Below, piece after piece: positions 7,520 to 16,581 of a stretch of 64,000 bases of DNA. The translations under genes were made by a program, and so were the position numbers. The stretch's first letter is position 1, and each line of letters starts with the position of its first letter. This DNA comes from Chryseobacterium phocaeense (lineage in GTDB: Bacteria; Bacteroidota; Bacteroidia; Flavobacteriales; Weeksellaceae). The DNA lies in assembly GCF_900169075.1 (NCBI RefSeq), contig NZ_LT827014.1, positions 124,001 to 188,000 of the forward strand. The letters are read 5' to 3'. The notes below the pieces were generated by a model. It was not told the origin of the DNA and did no database searches. It saw only the letters and a list, made by a program, of their open reading frames with translations.

Positions 7520-9781
7520 ATGGAAACACAAAAGTTTAGTTATGACAACAGTATTGTCCGTGCGTTCCTTTATGCGACCTTAGTTTTCGGTCTTATAGGA
7601 TTTACGTTCGGGCTTACGGCGGCATTAATGCTTTTTTACCCGGAATTGCCGGAATTTTTATTCGGTACAGATGATACAACCATCAATAGCCTTGCATCAG
7701 GCAATATTCAGGGGTTAATAAACACTCATGGTGCATTTGGTTTTGGTAGAATCAGAATGCTTCATACCAATACCGTGATCTTTGCATTTGTATGTAATAT
7801 CGTTTATACCGGTATTTATTACTCGTTACAGAGATTATTAAAAACAAGAATGTACAGTGATACTTTGTCATGGTTACATTTCTGGACCTGGCAGTTTATG
7901 ATCGTTGCTACGTTCGTTACGTTCTTTATGGGGATCAATACCTCAAAAGAATATGCTGAACACGAGTGGCCGATCGACATATTGATTGCTTTCTCATGGA
8001 TTATTTTCGGGATCAACATGTTCCTGACGATTGCAAAAAGAAGGGTAAGACACCTCTATGTAGCGATCTGGTTCTACATCGGAACATGGATTGCGGTGGC
8101 AATGCTTCACATCTTCAATAACCTTGAAGTTCCTTTATCTTTCACAGGCTGGAAATCTTATTCAGCGTATGCAGGGGTAAAAGATGCAATTGTACAATGG
8201 TGGTATGGTCACAATGCGGTTGCATTCGTATTGACAACTCCGGTGCTTGGTTTGATGTATTACTTCCTTCCGAAGGCAGCAGACAGACCGGTATTTTCCT
8301 ATAAACTGTCTATTATTCACTTCTGGTCATTAATTTTCGTATATATCTGGGCTGGTCCTCACCACCTTCAGTATACCGCTCTTCCTGCATGGGCGCAGGC
8401 TGTGGGAACAGGTTTCTCTATCATGCTTATTGCACCATCCTGGGGAGGAATGCTAAACGGACTTCTTACGCTGAGAGGAGCGTGGGATAAAGTAAGGGAA
8501 AACCCTATTCTTAAGTTCTTCGTAGTAGCAGTTACCTGTTACGGTATGGCGACTTTTGAAGGTCCGCTTCTGGCAACTAAAAACATCAACAAAATTGGTC
8601 ACTTTACAGACTGGGTTATCGGTCACGTTCACTTAGGAGCTCTTGGATGGAATGGTTTCATGGCATTCGGGGTGATCTATTATCTGGTACCGATTATGTG
8701 GAGAACCAAACTTTGGTCTGTAAAATTAGCTAACTGGCATTTCTGGTTAGGTACATTGGGAATTATTTTCTATGCAGTACCAATGTATATTTCAGGATTC
8801 ACACAGGGATTAATGTGGAAACAGTTCAACCCGGACGGAACTCTGTTATGGAAAAACTGGCTTGATACGGTAACTGCGATCATTCCTTACTTCAAAATGA
8901 GATTCTTAGGAGGTGCATTCTATATTTCAGGATCTATCCTGATGATCGTAAACGTAATTGCTACGGTAAGAAAAGGATCATTCCAGAAAGAAGTTCCTGC
9001 TGAAGCGCCTGCATTGGCCAACATCGGAAACAAACGTAAAGAAGGTGAAGGAACTCACTTATGGCTTGAAAGAATGCCGTTATTGTTAGGGATCCTGTCT
9101 TTCTTCACGATATCTATCGGTAGTTCTATTGAAATTATCCCGACATTATCATTAAAGAAAAGTGTACCGACTATTTCAGCGGTAAAACCATATTCACCAC
9201 TTGAACTGGAAGGTAGAGATCTTTATATCCGTGAAGGATGTAATGCGTGCCACTCTCAGATGATCAGACCGTTCAGGGATGAGATCACGAGATTCAACGG
9301 TAAAAACGGACAGTATTCCAAAGCAGGAGAATTTGTGTATGACCGACCATTCTTATGGGGTTCCAAGAGAACAGGACCGGATTTACACAGAGAAGGTGGT
9401 AAAAACCCAAGTTCATGGCATTATAAGCACATGTACAACCCAAGATCTACATCTGCAGGTTCTATCATGCCTCGTTACCCTTGGTTAATTGCCAATAATC
9501 TGGACCGATCTAAAATGGTGGACAAAATGAAACTGATGAAGAATACTTTTGAGGTTCCATACACCAAAGCTGAAATTGATTCTGCCAACACATGGGCAGA
9601 CAACCAGGCAAAGAAAATTGTAAAAGATATCTTCTCTGAAGCGAATGACCTTAAAGAAGCTTATTCCAAGAGACCTCAGGGAGAACTGGAGAAAAAAGAG
9701 ATCGTAGCTCTTATCTCTTACCTTCAGAGACTGGGAACTGATATCAAGACTACAGAAATAAAAACAGCAAGTACTAACTAA
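7520..9781 (+). CDS. ccoNO: Fused cbb3 cytochrome oxidase subunits I and II (CcoN-CcoO)
   Basis: A 753-residue fusion. Residues about 1-490 are the CcoN haem-copper subunit with many membrane helices and the haem and CuB histidine motifs (NTHGAFGFGRIRMLHT, WWYGHNAVAF, AGPHHLQYTALP, GHVHLGALGWNG). After a polar linker and a membrane anchor near 510-530 comes CcoO, a mono-haem cytochrome c domain with C574-N-A-C577-H578 and a later SIMPRYPW likely to give the axial Met. The enzyme reduces oxygen to water at high affinity using electrons from cytochrome c and pumps protons. The fused form is known from Bacteroidota. It lies between ccoS and ccoQ. Confidence 0.97.
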   Translation: METQKFSYDNSIVRAFLYATLVFGLIGFTFGLTAALMLFYPELPEFLFGTDDTTINSLASGNIQGLINTHGAFGFGRIRMLHTNTVIFAFVCNIVYTGIYYSLQRLLKTRMYSDTLSWLHFWTWQFMIVATFVTFFMGINTSKEYAEHEWPIDILIAFSWIIFGINMFLTIAKRRVRHLYVAIWFYIGTWIAVAMLHIFNNLEVPLSFTGWKSYSAYAGVKDAIVQWWYGHNAVAFVLTTPVLGLMYYFLPKAADRPVFSYKLSIIHFWSLIFVYIWAGPHHLQYTALPAWAQAVGTGFSIMLIAPSWGGMLNGLLTLRGAWDKVRENPILKFFVVAVTCYGMATFEGPLLATKNINKIGHFTDWVIGHVHLGALGWNGFMAFGVIYYLVPIMWRTKLWSVKLANWHFWLGTLGIIFYAVPMYISGFTQGLMWKQFNPDGTLLWKNWLDTVTAIIPYFKMRFLGGAFYISGSILMIVNVIATVRKGSFQKEVPAEAPALANIGNKRKEGEGTHLWLERMPLLLGILSFFTISIGSSIEIIPTLSLKKSVPTISAVKPYSPLELEGRDLYIREGCNACHSQMIRPFRDEITRFNGKNGQYSKAGEFVYDRPFLWGSKRTGPDLHREGGKNPSSWHYKHMYNPRSTSAGSIMPRYPWLIANNLDRSKMVDKMKLMKNTFEVPYTKAEIDSANTWADNQAKKIVKDIFSEANDLKEAYSKRPQGELEKKEIVALISYLQRLGTDIKTTEIKTASTN

Positions 9782-9797
9782 ACATTAAAAGGTTCAC

Positions 9798-9998
9798 ATG
9801 ATTCCTCAGAACTTTAAAGATATATTATCCAATACAGAAAACGCTGGTCTTTACCAGACGCTGGCTCTGATTTTCTTTATGCTGTTCTTCGTAGCTCTTG
9901 TAATCTATGTTTTTAGCAGACCTAAAAAATATTATAAGGAGGAAGAAGAAGCTCCACTTGGGGATGATGAGGATGACGATTTTAATTTAAAAAATTAA
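9798..9998 (+). CDS. ccoQ: Small cbb3 oxidase subunit CcoQ-like
   Basis: A 66-residue single-span membrane protein. A hydrophobic stretch (about residues 20-41, ALIFFMLFFVALVIYVFSRP) is followed by KKYYKEEEEAPLGDDEDDD, an acidic cytoplasmic tail. Size, topology, the FSRPKKYY junction and the position between ccoNO and ccoP match CcoQ, a small stabilising subunit. Sequence conservation in CcoQ is low, so position carries much of the call. Confidence 0.85.
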   Translation: MIPQNFKDILSNTENAGLYQTLALIFFMLFFVALVIYVFSRPKKYYKEEEEAPLGDDEDDDFNLKN

Positions 9999-10008
9999 AC
10001 TATTTATT

Positions 10009-10890
10009 ATGAAACAAAGAACACCTGTTGTTGTAAACATCTTAATAATAACCGGACTTCTGATAGTTTTTTATTATTTGTTTGTACAAAGCTACTCGTT
10101 CCTGACTTCACCTTACTTCTGGGGAACTGTGGTGATCAGTGCTATTTTAGCATACATCCACAGTGCGATCGGAGATTTAATTGAGAATAATAAATTCAAA
10201 AAATTAACTCCTGAAGAAAAAGCAGCTTATCTGGCGGAAAAGAAAATTCCTTTCCTGAGAAGAATGTACGACAGTGCTTTCAAGAAACAGTCTGCTACAG
10301 AAGAAAAAGATATCCTTATCGACCACGGTTTCGACGGGATTATGGAATTAGATAACCAGTTACCGAAATGGTGGGTAGGTTTATTCTATTTTGGGACTGC
10401 TTTTTGTATTGTATATATCGCAGCATACTCTTTCACAGATTTCGCACACCCGTTGAGCGAATACGAAAAAGAATATAAAGAACAGATGGCAAGCATCGCT
10501 GAATATGAAGCAACCCAGCCTCCTGTAACTATAGAAACAGCAAAATATTCAGCTGATAATATTGCAGAAGGAAAAGAGCTGTTCAAAACCAACTGTGCAT
10601 CTTGTCACAAAGAAGACGGTAGCGGTGGTATTGGTCCAAACCTTACGGATAACTACTGGATCAACCAACCGGAGAAGACTTTATTTAAGACTGTTTTCCA
10701 TATGGACTGGAATGGTTCTCCTACCAACCCTGCGATGAGAGCATTCGGTAAGAACGGAGAAGTTTCTGGTGCCGAAATTGAGAAGATTGCAGCCTATGTA
10801 TATCACATCAATCAGGAACAGCCGCCAGTGACGCAGGCTCAGGGAGGAGCAGCTCCTCAGGGAACCGAAGCGCATTGGGAAAAAGAATAA
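10009..10890 (+). CDS. ccoP: cbb3 oxidase cytochrome c subunit III (CcoP), single haem
   Basis: 293 residues. Two hydrophobic segments (about 10-27 and 33-50) are followed by a cytoplasmic-type stretch, another membrane helix near 125-145 with the CcoP N-terminal-domain motif (DNQLPKWWVGLFY), then a periplasmic cytochrome c domain with C196-A-S-C199-H200. Only one CxxCH is present, whereas proteobacterial CcoP has two. I take this to be the Bacteroidota form and not a truncation, because the domain ends normally and is followed by a Gln/Pro/Ala-rich tail. It passes electrons to the CcoO/CcoN part of the oxidase. Confidence 0.95.
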   Translation: MKQRTPVVVNILIITGLLIVFYYLFVQSYSFLTSPYFWGTVVISAILAYIHSAIGDLIENNKFKKLTPEEKAAYLAEKKIPFLRRMYDSAFKKQSATEEKDILIDHGFDGIMELDNQLPKWWVGLFYFGTAFCIVYIAAYSFTDFAHPLSEYEKEYKEQMASIAEYEATQPPVTIETAKYSADNIAEGKELFKTNCASCHKEDGSGGIGPNLTDNYWINQPEKTLFKTVFHMDWNGSPTNPAMRAFGKNGEVSGAEIEKIAAYVYHINQEQPPVTQAQGGAAPQGTEAHWEKE

Positions 10891-10914
10891 TTTAAAAAAT
10901 TAGAAATTATATGA

Positions 10915-10970
10915 AAAAAACATAATTTGTTATTAAAAAAAATAGTAACGAATTATGTTTTTTCTTTTTT
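10915..10970 (+). terminator. Strong terminator between ccoP and ccoG
   Basis: A 19-bp inverted repeat (10915-10933 with 10945-10963, two G-U pairs, 11-nt A-rich loop) is followed by CTTTTTT. It lies 24 bases past the ccoP stop and splits the oxidase subunit genes from the ccoG-ccoH-TauE unit. The stem is flanked by A and T runs, so it could act on both strands. Confidence 0.85.
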
Positions 10971-10984
10971 AAACATAGTACAAC

Positions 10985-12439
10985 ATGTCAGACATAGAAG
11001 AAATAGAAGTACGAGGCGGACAGGGACAGGTTCTGGACCCTGAGACTTACAGAGATTCTATCGGGACAATGGAGCAATCCGGTAAGAGAAAATGGGTATT
11101 CCCGAGAAAACCAAAAGGGAAATACACCAATTACAGAAACATTGTAAGTTATGCTTTATTAATTGTTTATTTTGTGGTGCCGTTCCTTAAGATCAATGGC
11201 AACCCATTCTTTTTATTTAACGTTATTGATAGGGAGTTTTTCATTTTCGGACAGCCTTTCTATCCACAAGACTTTTTTATCCTTACTTTAGGAGCTATCG
11301 CGTCTTTAATTTTTATCATCATTTTTACGATTGCGTTCGGAAGAATTTTCTGCGGATGGATATGTCCTCAGACAATTTTTATGGAATCTATCTTCCGTAA
11401 AATTGAATATATCATTGAAGGTGACCGGAATAAGCAAATGAAGCTGGACAGACAGGAGTGGAACAGCGAGAAGATCTGGAAAAGAAGCCTGAAGTGGACG
11501 GTTTATATTATTATTTCACTGATCATCACTCACTTTATGCTGATGTATATCGTAGGGTATAAGGAAATATTCAGAATTATTTCAGAAGGACCGTTTGCCC
11601 ACCCTACCAATTTCATCATCATGGTATTGTTTACCGCAGCATTTTACTTTGTATTTGCGTGGTTCAGAGAGCAGGTATGTACGCTGGTTTGCCCATACGG
11701 AAGATTACAGGGTGTTTTAATTGATAAAGATACCATCAACGTTTTCTACGATTTTAAAAGAGGGGAAAACAGATCAAAATGGAGAAAAGGCGAAGACCGT
11801 AAAGCGGCAGGAAAAGGGGACTGTATCGACTGTCACCAGTGCGTGGTGGTTTGTCCTACCGGAATTGACATCAGAGACGGACAGCAGCTGGAATGCGTGA
11901 ACTGTACGGCATGTATTGATGCCTGTGATGAAGTGATGGAAAAAGTAGGTCTTCCAAAAGGACTGATCAGATATGCTTCCGAAAACGAAATTGAGCACCA
12001 GACCCAGTTTAAGTTTACAGGAAGAATGAAAGGCTTTGCCGTAGTTCTTGTGCTTCTGGTAGGATTCTTAGGATTCCTTCTTTACAGCCGCGGTGAGATG
12101 GAGGCCAAATTCATTAAACCAGCTGGAAGTACATTCTTTGTAAGAGACGGTAAAATTACCAATACGTACAATTACACCTTCCTGAACAAGACGAACGACA
12201 AAAAAATTGTTACGATAAAAGTCCTGGAGCCGGCTCACGGTGAGATCACCTACAGTGCATCCAGCAAAATCCAGGTAGACCGGGATAAGATTTCGAAAGG
12301 AACGATTAACATCAGCTTCCCGGAAAATGATATGAAATTATCTAAACAGAATATTACCATCGGGGTGTATGATATGAAGGGCAAGCTTATTGATTCCTAT
12401 CAGACGTACTTCGAAGGACCATTCAAACTTCAATTTTAA
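10985..12439 (+). CDS. ccoG: cbb3 oxidase accessory protein CcoG (polyferredoxin, copper reduction)
   Basis: 484 residues. The N-terminal part has several membrane helices and the motifs CGWICPQT and CTLVCPYGR. A double 4Fe-4S ferredoxin-like segment follows (CIDCHQCVVVCP and CVNCTACIDACD), then a further helix (about 350-370) and a C-terminal immunoglobulin-like FixG domain. Known CcoG proteins are membrane Fe-S proteins that reduce Cu(II) to Cu(I) during cbb3 assembly. It starts 15 bases after the terminator, so its promoter must lie within the terminator region or transcription reads through. Confidence 0.95.
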   Translation: MSDIEEIEVRGGQGQVLDPETYRDSIGTMEQSGKRKWVFPRKPKGKYTNYRNIVSYALLIVYFVVPFLKINGNPFFLFNVIDREFFIFGQPFYPQDFFILTLGAIASLIFIIIFTIAFGRIFCGWICPQTIFMESIFRKIEYIIEGDRNKQMKLDRQEWNSEKIWKRSLKWTVYIIISLIITHFMLMYIVGYKEIFRIISEGPFAHPTNFIIMVLFTAAFYFVFAWFREQVCTLVCPYGRLQGVLIDKDTINVFYDFKRGENRSKWRKGEDRKAAGKGDCIDCHQCVVVCPTGIDIRDGQQLECVNCTACIDACDEVMEKVGLPKGLIRYASENEIEHQTQFKFTGRMKGFAVVLVLLVGFLGFLLYSRGEMEAKFIKPAGSTFFVRDGKITNTYNYTFLNKTNDKKIVTIKVLEPAHGEITYSASSKIQVDRDKISKGTINISFPENDMKLSKQNITIGVYDMKGKLIDSYQTYFEGPFKLQF

Positions 12440-12503
12440 TAAAAGCTTTGTGGTTTCTTAATCGCAAAGGAAAATCATATAAAGACAAAAAAATCCGGAA
12501 GAA

Positions 12504-12956
12504 ATGAAAAATTTTAGTTGGGGACACGGTGTATTTATTGCATTATTTGCATTTATTGCTTTTATACTATCCATGCTGTTTCTTTTCCCGAACGGGCAGA
12601 AGAACTCTGAAATGGTAACTGATAATTATTATGAAGAGGAGCTTAAGTACCAGGACGTGATTGATGCTAAAAAAAGAGCTGATGATCTGCAGGAAAAACC
12701 TGTATACAGCCAGGAAAAAAGCGGCATTAAAATCACGTTCCCAAAAGATTACAACAACGGTAATGCTACGGTAAAATTTGTTTTAAACAGAACCGACGAC
12801 CAGAATCTGGATATAAAAAAATCTGTACAGCTTGATGCTTCCCAGTCATTTATCATCCCTGCACAGGTATTGAAAGCAGGAAATTACACGTTGAGACTGA
12901 TGTGGACCAGAGATAAAGCAGACTACCGAATGGATTATGATGTGATATGGAAATAG
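12504..12956 (+). CDS. ccoH: CcoH/FixH family oxidase assembly protein
   Basis: 150 residues with one N-terminal helix (about 6-28) followed by NSEMVTDNYYEEELKYQDVIDA, here quoted to mark the FixH signature of an YYEEELKYQ-type block after the helix. A beta-rich periplasmic domain follows, ending in AGNYTLRLMW. FixH/CcoH is required for cbb3 maturation. It follows ccoG and overlaps the next gene by 10 bases (the sequence ATGGAAATAG contains both the next start and this stop), indicating coupled translation. Confidence 0.88.
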   Translation: MKNFSWGHGVFIALFAFIAFILSMLFLFPNGQKNSEMVTDNYYEEELKYQDVIDAKKRADDLQEKPVYSQEKSGIKITFPKDYNNGNATVKFVLNRTDDQNLDIKKSVQLDASQSFIIPAQVLKAGNYTLRLMWTRDKADYRMDYDVIWK

Positions 12957-13705
12957 GACTTATTTTATCGGCTATTGCTTTGGGCTTCGCTTCCGGCTTT
13001 CACTGTGTCGGAATGTGCGGACCTATTGCTTTATCGATGGGATTGACTAAAAAACAGGCCACCAATTTCTATCTTCAGAACCTGACCTATCAGTTCGGAA
13101 GGATCGCTACCTATTCTTTACTTGGAGCTATTCTTGGAATCATAGGCGAAGGATTTGAAATGGCGGGTTTTCAGCAGTATTTAACGATCATTGCAGGTAT
13201 TCTGCTAATCGTTATGGCTTTGTTTTCATTTGGCGGAAAAGATTTCGCTTCCCGGATTCCTTTCCTTTCTAAATTTTTGTTTTCAGTAAAATCAAATTTG
13301 GGAAGACTGCTGCAAAAGGCAGATTACCGGTCAAGGTTTACTACAGGCCTTCTCAACGGATTTCTTCCGTGCGGAATGGTTTATATGGCACTTACGGCAA
13401 GTCTGGCTGCCGGAGGCGTGTGGCAGGGAGCTTCATATATGGCTTTATTCGGGCTGGGCACACTTCCGTTCATGTTTGCGGTAGTTCTCGCCGGAAATCT
13501 TATGAATCAGGCTTTCCGGGTGAAGGTTTTAAAAGCCGTTCCGGTTATTATGATTGTTTTAGGAGGATTATTTATCCTCAGAGGTCTGGAATTAGGCATT
13601 CCATACATTTCACCAAGGGCAGAAGCCATGACGATCTCCAGGGATCACAACGGAGCCAACTGCCATATTGAAGGACATGATCACACTTCAAGCAATTGTC
13701 ATTAA
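12947..13705 (+). CDS. TauE/SafE (DsbD_2/UreH-type) membrane protein, probable cbb3 copper transporter
   Basis: 252 residues with about six membrane helices. The start SGFHCVGMCGPIALS carries the CxGMCGP motif typical of the DsbD_2/UreH-like family found at the end of cco loci, and a second motif, FLPCGMVYMAL, lies mid-protein. The pair of Cys-containing helices suggests metal or thiol handling; CcoA/SafE-like copper delivery to the oxidase is inference. The C-terminus is His/Cys-rich (HNGANCHIEGHDH...NCH), a likely metal-binding tail. It overlaps ccoH by 10 bases and is the last gene of the oxidase cluster. Confidence 0.85.
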   Translation: MEIGLILSAIALGFASGFHCVGMCGPIALSMGLTKKQATNFYLQNLTYQFGRIATYSLLGAILGIIGEGFEMAGFQQYLTIIAGILLIVMALFSFGGKDFASRIPFLSKFLFSVKSNLGRLLQKADYRSRFTTGLLNGFLPCGMVYMALTASLAAGGVWQGASYMALFGLGTLPFMFAVVLAGNLMNQAFRVKVLKAVPVIMIVLGGLFILRGLELGIPYISPRAEAMTISRDHNGANCHIEGHDHTSSNCH

Positions 13706-13717
13706 TTTAACTAATCC

Positions 13718-14458
13718 ATGAAAAATATACTCTTTTTATTCATTGCAGCCGTATTTGGACTGCAGTCATGCACCATTAATTCTCAAATAGTCTATCATAA
13801 AGATGCCGCTTCAACATCCGTTACAGATATTGATATGAGGCAGTTTATGGAGGAAATGAAAGCCATGACCCCCGATTCCCTGAAGCAGAAGAATGAATTT
13901 GGGGAAATGGATAAACTGCCCACTGAATGGACTAGCCTGCTTGATATGCAAAAAAAGGAAGGCAAACAGCAGCCTGCAAACCCTGACTCAGTAAGGATCA
14001 TGAAAAAAATCTTTATGAAAATGAATAAAGAGAACAATGAACCGGCAGGTATTTCCTTAAAAATGGACCGCTTCACACAGGCAGACTATCAGATGCTGAG
14101 CAGTTATAACAAAAAAGAAAAGCTGCCGCTGGATCAGAATATCTTTAATAACTGGGACGGAAAAACCCTGACCATCAATACAGACAACTTCAATCTTAAA
14201 AATATTGAGGAAACCCTCAGAAGTAAAACATCCAAAGAAGAAGCCGAAAAGGTACAGGGCATGGTCAGCATGTTTTTCAAAAGCATCGAAACCACGCTGA
14301 AATTTGAAAATAAGATAAGATCTGTCACCGGAAAACATGACTGGGTAAAGCAGATTGATCCCTACACCGTAAAAATAGACTATGATCTCAAAGCCATGTA
14401 TGATAAAGATATACAACTTAAACATTCGGATCAGAAGATCATAATCATTACAGAATAA
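13718..14458 (+). CDS. Lipoprotein of unknown function
   Basis: 246 residues with a lipoprotein signal (hydrophobic segment then LQSC, Cys18). The mature part is charged, Met- and Lys-rich, and predicted largely helical with some beta at the C-terminus (KIDYDLKAMYDKD). I do not recognise the family. It starts 12 bases after the TauE/SafE gene, so it may be co-transcribed with the oxidase accessory genes, though nothing in its sequence suggests metal or haem binding. A clear terminator follows at once. Confidence 0.8.
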   Translation: MKNILFLFIAAVFGLQSCTINSQIVYHKDAASTSVTDIDMRQFMEEMKAMTPDSLKQKNEFGEMDKLPTEWTSLLDMQKKEGKQQPANPDSVRIMKKIFMKMNKENNEPAGISLKMDRFTQADYQMLSSYNKKEKLPLDQNIFNNWDGKTLTINTDNFNLKNIEETLRSKTSKEEAEKVQGMVSMFFKSIETTLKFENKIRSVTGKHDWVKQIDPYTVKIDYDLKAMYDKDIQLKHSDQKIIIITE

Positions 14459-14461
14459 AAT

Positions 14462-14490
14462 AAACCCACCGCATTGGTGGGTTTTCCTTT
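14462..14490 (+). terminator. Rho-independent terminator after the ccoG-lipoprotein run
   Basis: A perfect 9-bp stem (AAACCCACC paired with GGTGGGTTT, loop GCATT) at 14462-14484 is followed by TCCTTTT. It begins 4 bases after the stop codon. Confidence 0.88.
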
Positions 14491-14594
14491 TACAACCTTT
14501 CAGGCTCATAGAAAACTGATGGTGAAAACAATGATCATAGAATTTAAATTTGGTTTTCCAACACAAATTATCACCTCATATAGAAATAATTTTA

Positions 14595-14602
14595 TATTTT
14601 TG
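14595..14602 (+). promoter_or_regulatory. Candidate promoter for the JAMM-like lipoprotein gene
   Basis: TATTTTTG matches TAnnTTTG, 66 bases before the ATG. No clear -33 TTG is seen. The predicted leader contains a small perfect hairpin (ACACT, TTTT, AGTGT). Confidence 0.4.
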
Positions 14603-14668
14603 CACTCGAAATTTTTAATACGACACTTTTTAGTGTTTTAAAAATGTATGTCTAAAAAATTATAATAA

Positions 14669-15997
14669 ATGAAGAAAAATTTTTTTACAGCTATTGTAGC
14701 TGGAAGCTTTCTTTGTCTTTCTTTTCTGCAATCATGTGTACATGAAGCTTTGGAAACTGAAGTTGCCAATGTTCAGCAGGATCCTGTATTCTATATCAAA
14801 AGTGAATATATGAAGGGAAAAGATATGGTAGCAGGAAAGCTTATAGAATGGGATAAAGCCAGGGAGTATAAGGGTGAAGGAAAAATCGTTCTTATCACGG
14901 TACCGGTTAAAAATGAAGGAAGCAGACTTATTGAGGAGCTTACTTTTAGAATAGACAATGGTAAAGTTTCCGGACATATCTGGAAATTTGAGTCAAATTC
15001 TGATTTTGAAATTTCTGATTACAGCCTTACCGCTCATGAAATTATGGGAAAAATGACGGGAAAAGTGTCCTACATTTCTCTGGAAGGTTCAATGCGATAT
15101 GAAAAACAGATTGTAAGAGGTGAATTAATTGATGAAGTAGCCAAAAACGGTTCCGGACCTATGAGTTCTCCTTCATGCAAGCCGTGTCACGGTGAGATAG
15201 AAGAAGTTGTCATTCCTTCTCCCGGAGGAGGGACAACCAACCCCTTCCCCGGTAATCCAAGTACTCCAATTCCCGGCGGTGTTATTACCAATCCAACTAA
15301 CCCGAATAATCCTAACCCGAATAATCCTTCAGGTACTGATCCGTGCAGTAAAATAAAGGGTCAAAAAAACAGTCAGACTTTTAGCCAGAAATTGAATGAC
15401 CTGACCAATAAGAAAGGTTTAAGTAAAGAAACCGGATATTCCCAGAGAACTAACGGTGATTTTACCTATCACGATCAGGCTTCTGCAAATTCAAACTCCA
15501 ATGCCTTATCACTCCCTAAAGCTAGTCTTCCGGAAAACAAAGATATCATGGGATATATGCATACCCATGTTGATGACATCACTACCACAAATTCCGATGG
15601 CTACGAAGAAACAAGAACGGGAATAAAAATGTTCTCCCCTGCCGATGTGGCATATTTTATGGATATGCTAGCCAATGCACAGGCAGCAGGAAGACCCTTG
15701 ACAGACGTTTATGCGGTAATGGTTTCAAGCAACGGAACTTATCAGATCAGATTTACAGGAAACCAGTATCAGATCAAGTCATTTACCGAACAGCAAATCG
15801 CAGGTTTCTATGAACCTTATAAAAAAGCAATGCTAGGCTCAAAAAATCCGGAAGCTTCCTTTTTGAAATTTCTGGATGAAAAAATGAATGTAAAAGCGAC
15901 AAACCTCTATAAAATGAATGTGAATGCAAGTGGTGCCACCTCAGAAGTAAAGCTTAATCCGGATAAAACGACAACTTCAACGTCTAATTGTCCTTAA
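14669..15997 (+). CDS. Lipoprotein with C-terminal JAMM/JAB-like metallohydrolase motif
   Basis: 442 residues. A lipoprotein signal ends LQSC (Cys23). A beta-rich N-terminal domain (about 30-160) is followed by SPSCKPCHGE (C170, C173, H174), a Pro/Asn/Gly-rich linker (about 185-222) and a C-terminal domain. There, HTH (H298, H300) with the spaced SPAD (S323, D326) and an upstream Glu (E254, KETGYS) is the arrangement of JAMM/JAB zinc peptidases (E...HxH...SxxD). The HxH-to-S gap (22 residues) is longer than in canonical JAMM proteins, so activity is uncertain. Similar HTH...FSPAD domains occur in bacterial secreted or polymorphic-toxin-like proteins. It is co-directional with a DUF6705-type gene 19 bases downstream. 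The CxxCH could bind haem c but is more likely incidental. Confidence 0.72.
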   Translation: MKKNFFTAIVAGSFLCLSFLQSCVHEALETEVANVQQDPVFYIKSEYMKGKDMVAGKLIEWDKAREYKGEGKIVLITVPVKNEGSRLIEELTFRIDNGKVSGHIWKFESNSDFEISDYSLTAHEIMGKMTGKVSYISLEGSMRYEKQIVRGELIDEVAKNGSGPMSSPSCKPCHGEIEEVVIPSPGGGTTNPFPGNPSTPIPGGVITNPTNPNNPNPNNPSGTDPCSKIKGQKNSQTFSQKLNDLTNKKGLSKETGYSQRTNGDFTYHDQASANSNSNALSLPKASLPENKDIMGYMHTHVDDITTTNSDGYEETRTGIKMFSPADVAYFMDMLANAQAAGRPLTDVYAVMVSSNGTYQIRFTGNQYQIKSFTEQQIAGFYEPYKKAMLGSKNPEASFLKFLDEKMNVKATNLYKMNVNASGATSEVKLNPDKTTTSTSNCP

Positions 15998-16016
15998 TTT
16001 TTTTAATAAATACATT

Positions 16017-16574
16017 ATGAAAAATATATTTTTTATTATTCTATCAGTTTTCAGCATACTTTTAAATGCTCAAACTGTTTCTCTGGAAACGATGTCTCAA
16101 TACAGTCCCGGAAATTATCCTGCTGCAGATTATGTTAAAGACAGTAATGGACTTCTTAACAAGTATGTAGGAACCTGGAAAGGAACTTTAGATGGAAACA
16201 CCTATGAATTTAATTTTATAAAAAAAGAAAATATGGCTAGTGAGTTTTCTTCTATAAAATGGGATAGATTAATAGGAAGGGTTAAAATAACCTCTTCTAA
16301 CGGAACCGTTATATTTGACAATTTCAACAAATCTGATGATGATGCAAACTGGGGACATAATTTTCAAAGGAACTTAAAATTATATTTAATAACCTTTTCA
16401 GGAGGAAAATCCGGGTGTGTTGATTACGGATTTATTTATGCCGGTATTAAACCTGAAACACCCAACCAAATGACCGTTAATTTCCACCCCGATAATGACA
16501 TTGTAACACAGAACTGCACCAACTTTAAAACGACAATGCCTACCAATCAAGTGATACATCTAACGAAACAATAA
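16017..16574 (+). CDS. Secreted DUF6705-like protein
   Basis: 185 residues with an N-terminal signal peptide (cleavage near LNAQ, residues 16-19) and a lipocalin-like beta pattern. LNKYVGTWKGTLDGNTYEFNF is here quoted only in part: the YVGTWKG and YEFNF blocks are what I associate with the flavobacterial DUF6705 family, of unknown function. The gene is AT-richer than its neighbours. It lies 19 bases after the JAMM-like lipoprotein with no terminator between, and a strong terminator follows, so the two form a transcription unit. A partner or immunity-like role is possible but unproven. Confidence 0.7.
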   Translation: MKNIFFIILSVFSILLNAQTVSLETMSQYSPGNYPAADYVKDSNGLLNKYVGTWKGTLDGNTYEFNFIKKENMASEFSSIKWDRLIGRVKITSSNGTVIFDNFNKSDDDANWGHNFQRNLKLYLITFSGGKSGCVDYGFIYAGIKPETPNQMTVNFHPDNDIVTQNCTNFKTTMPTNQVIHLTKQ

Positions 16575-16581
16575 ATTATAT

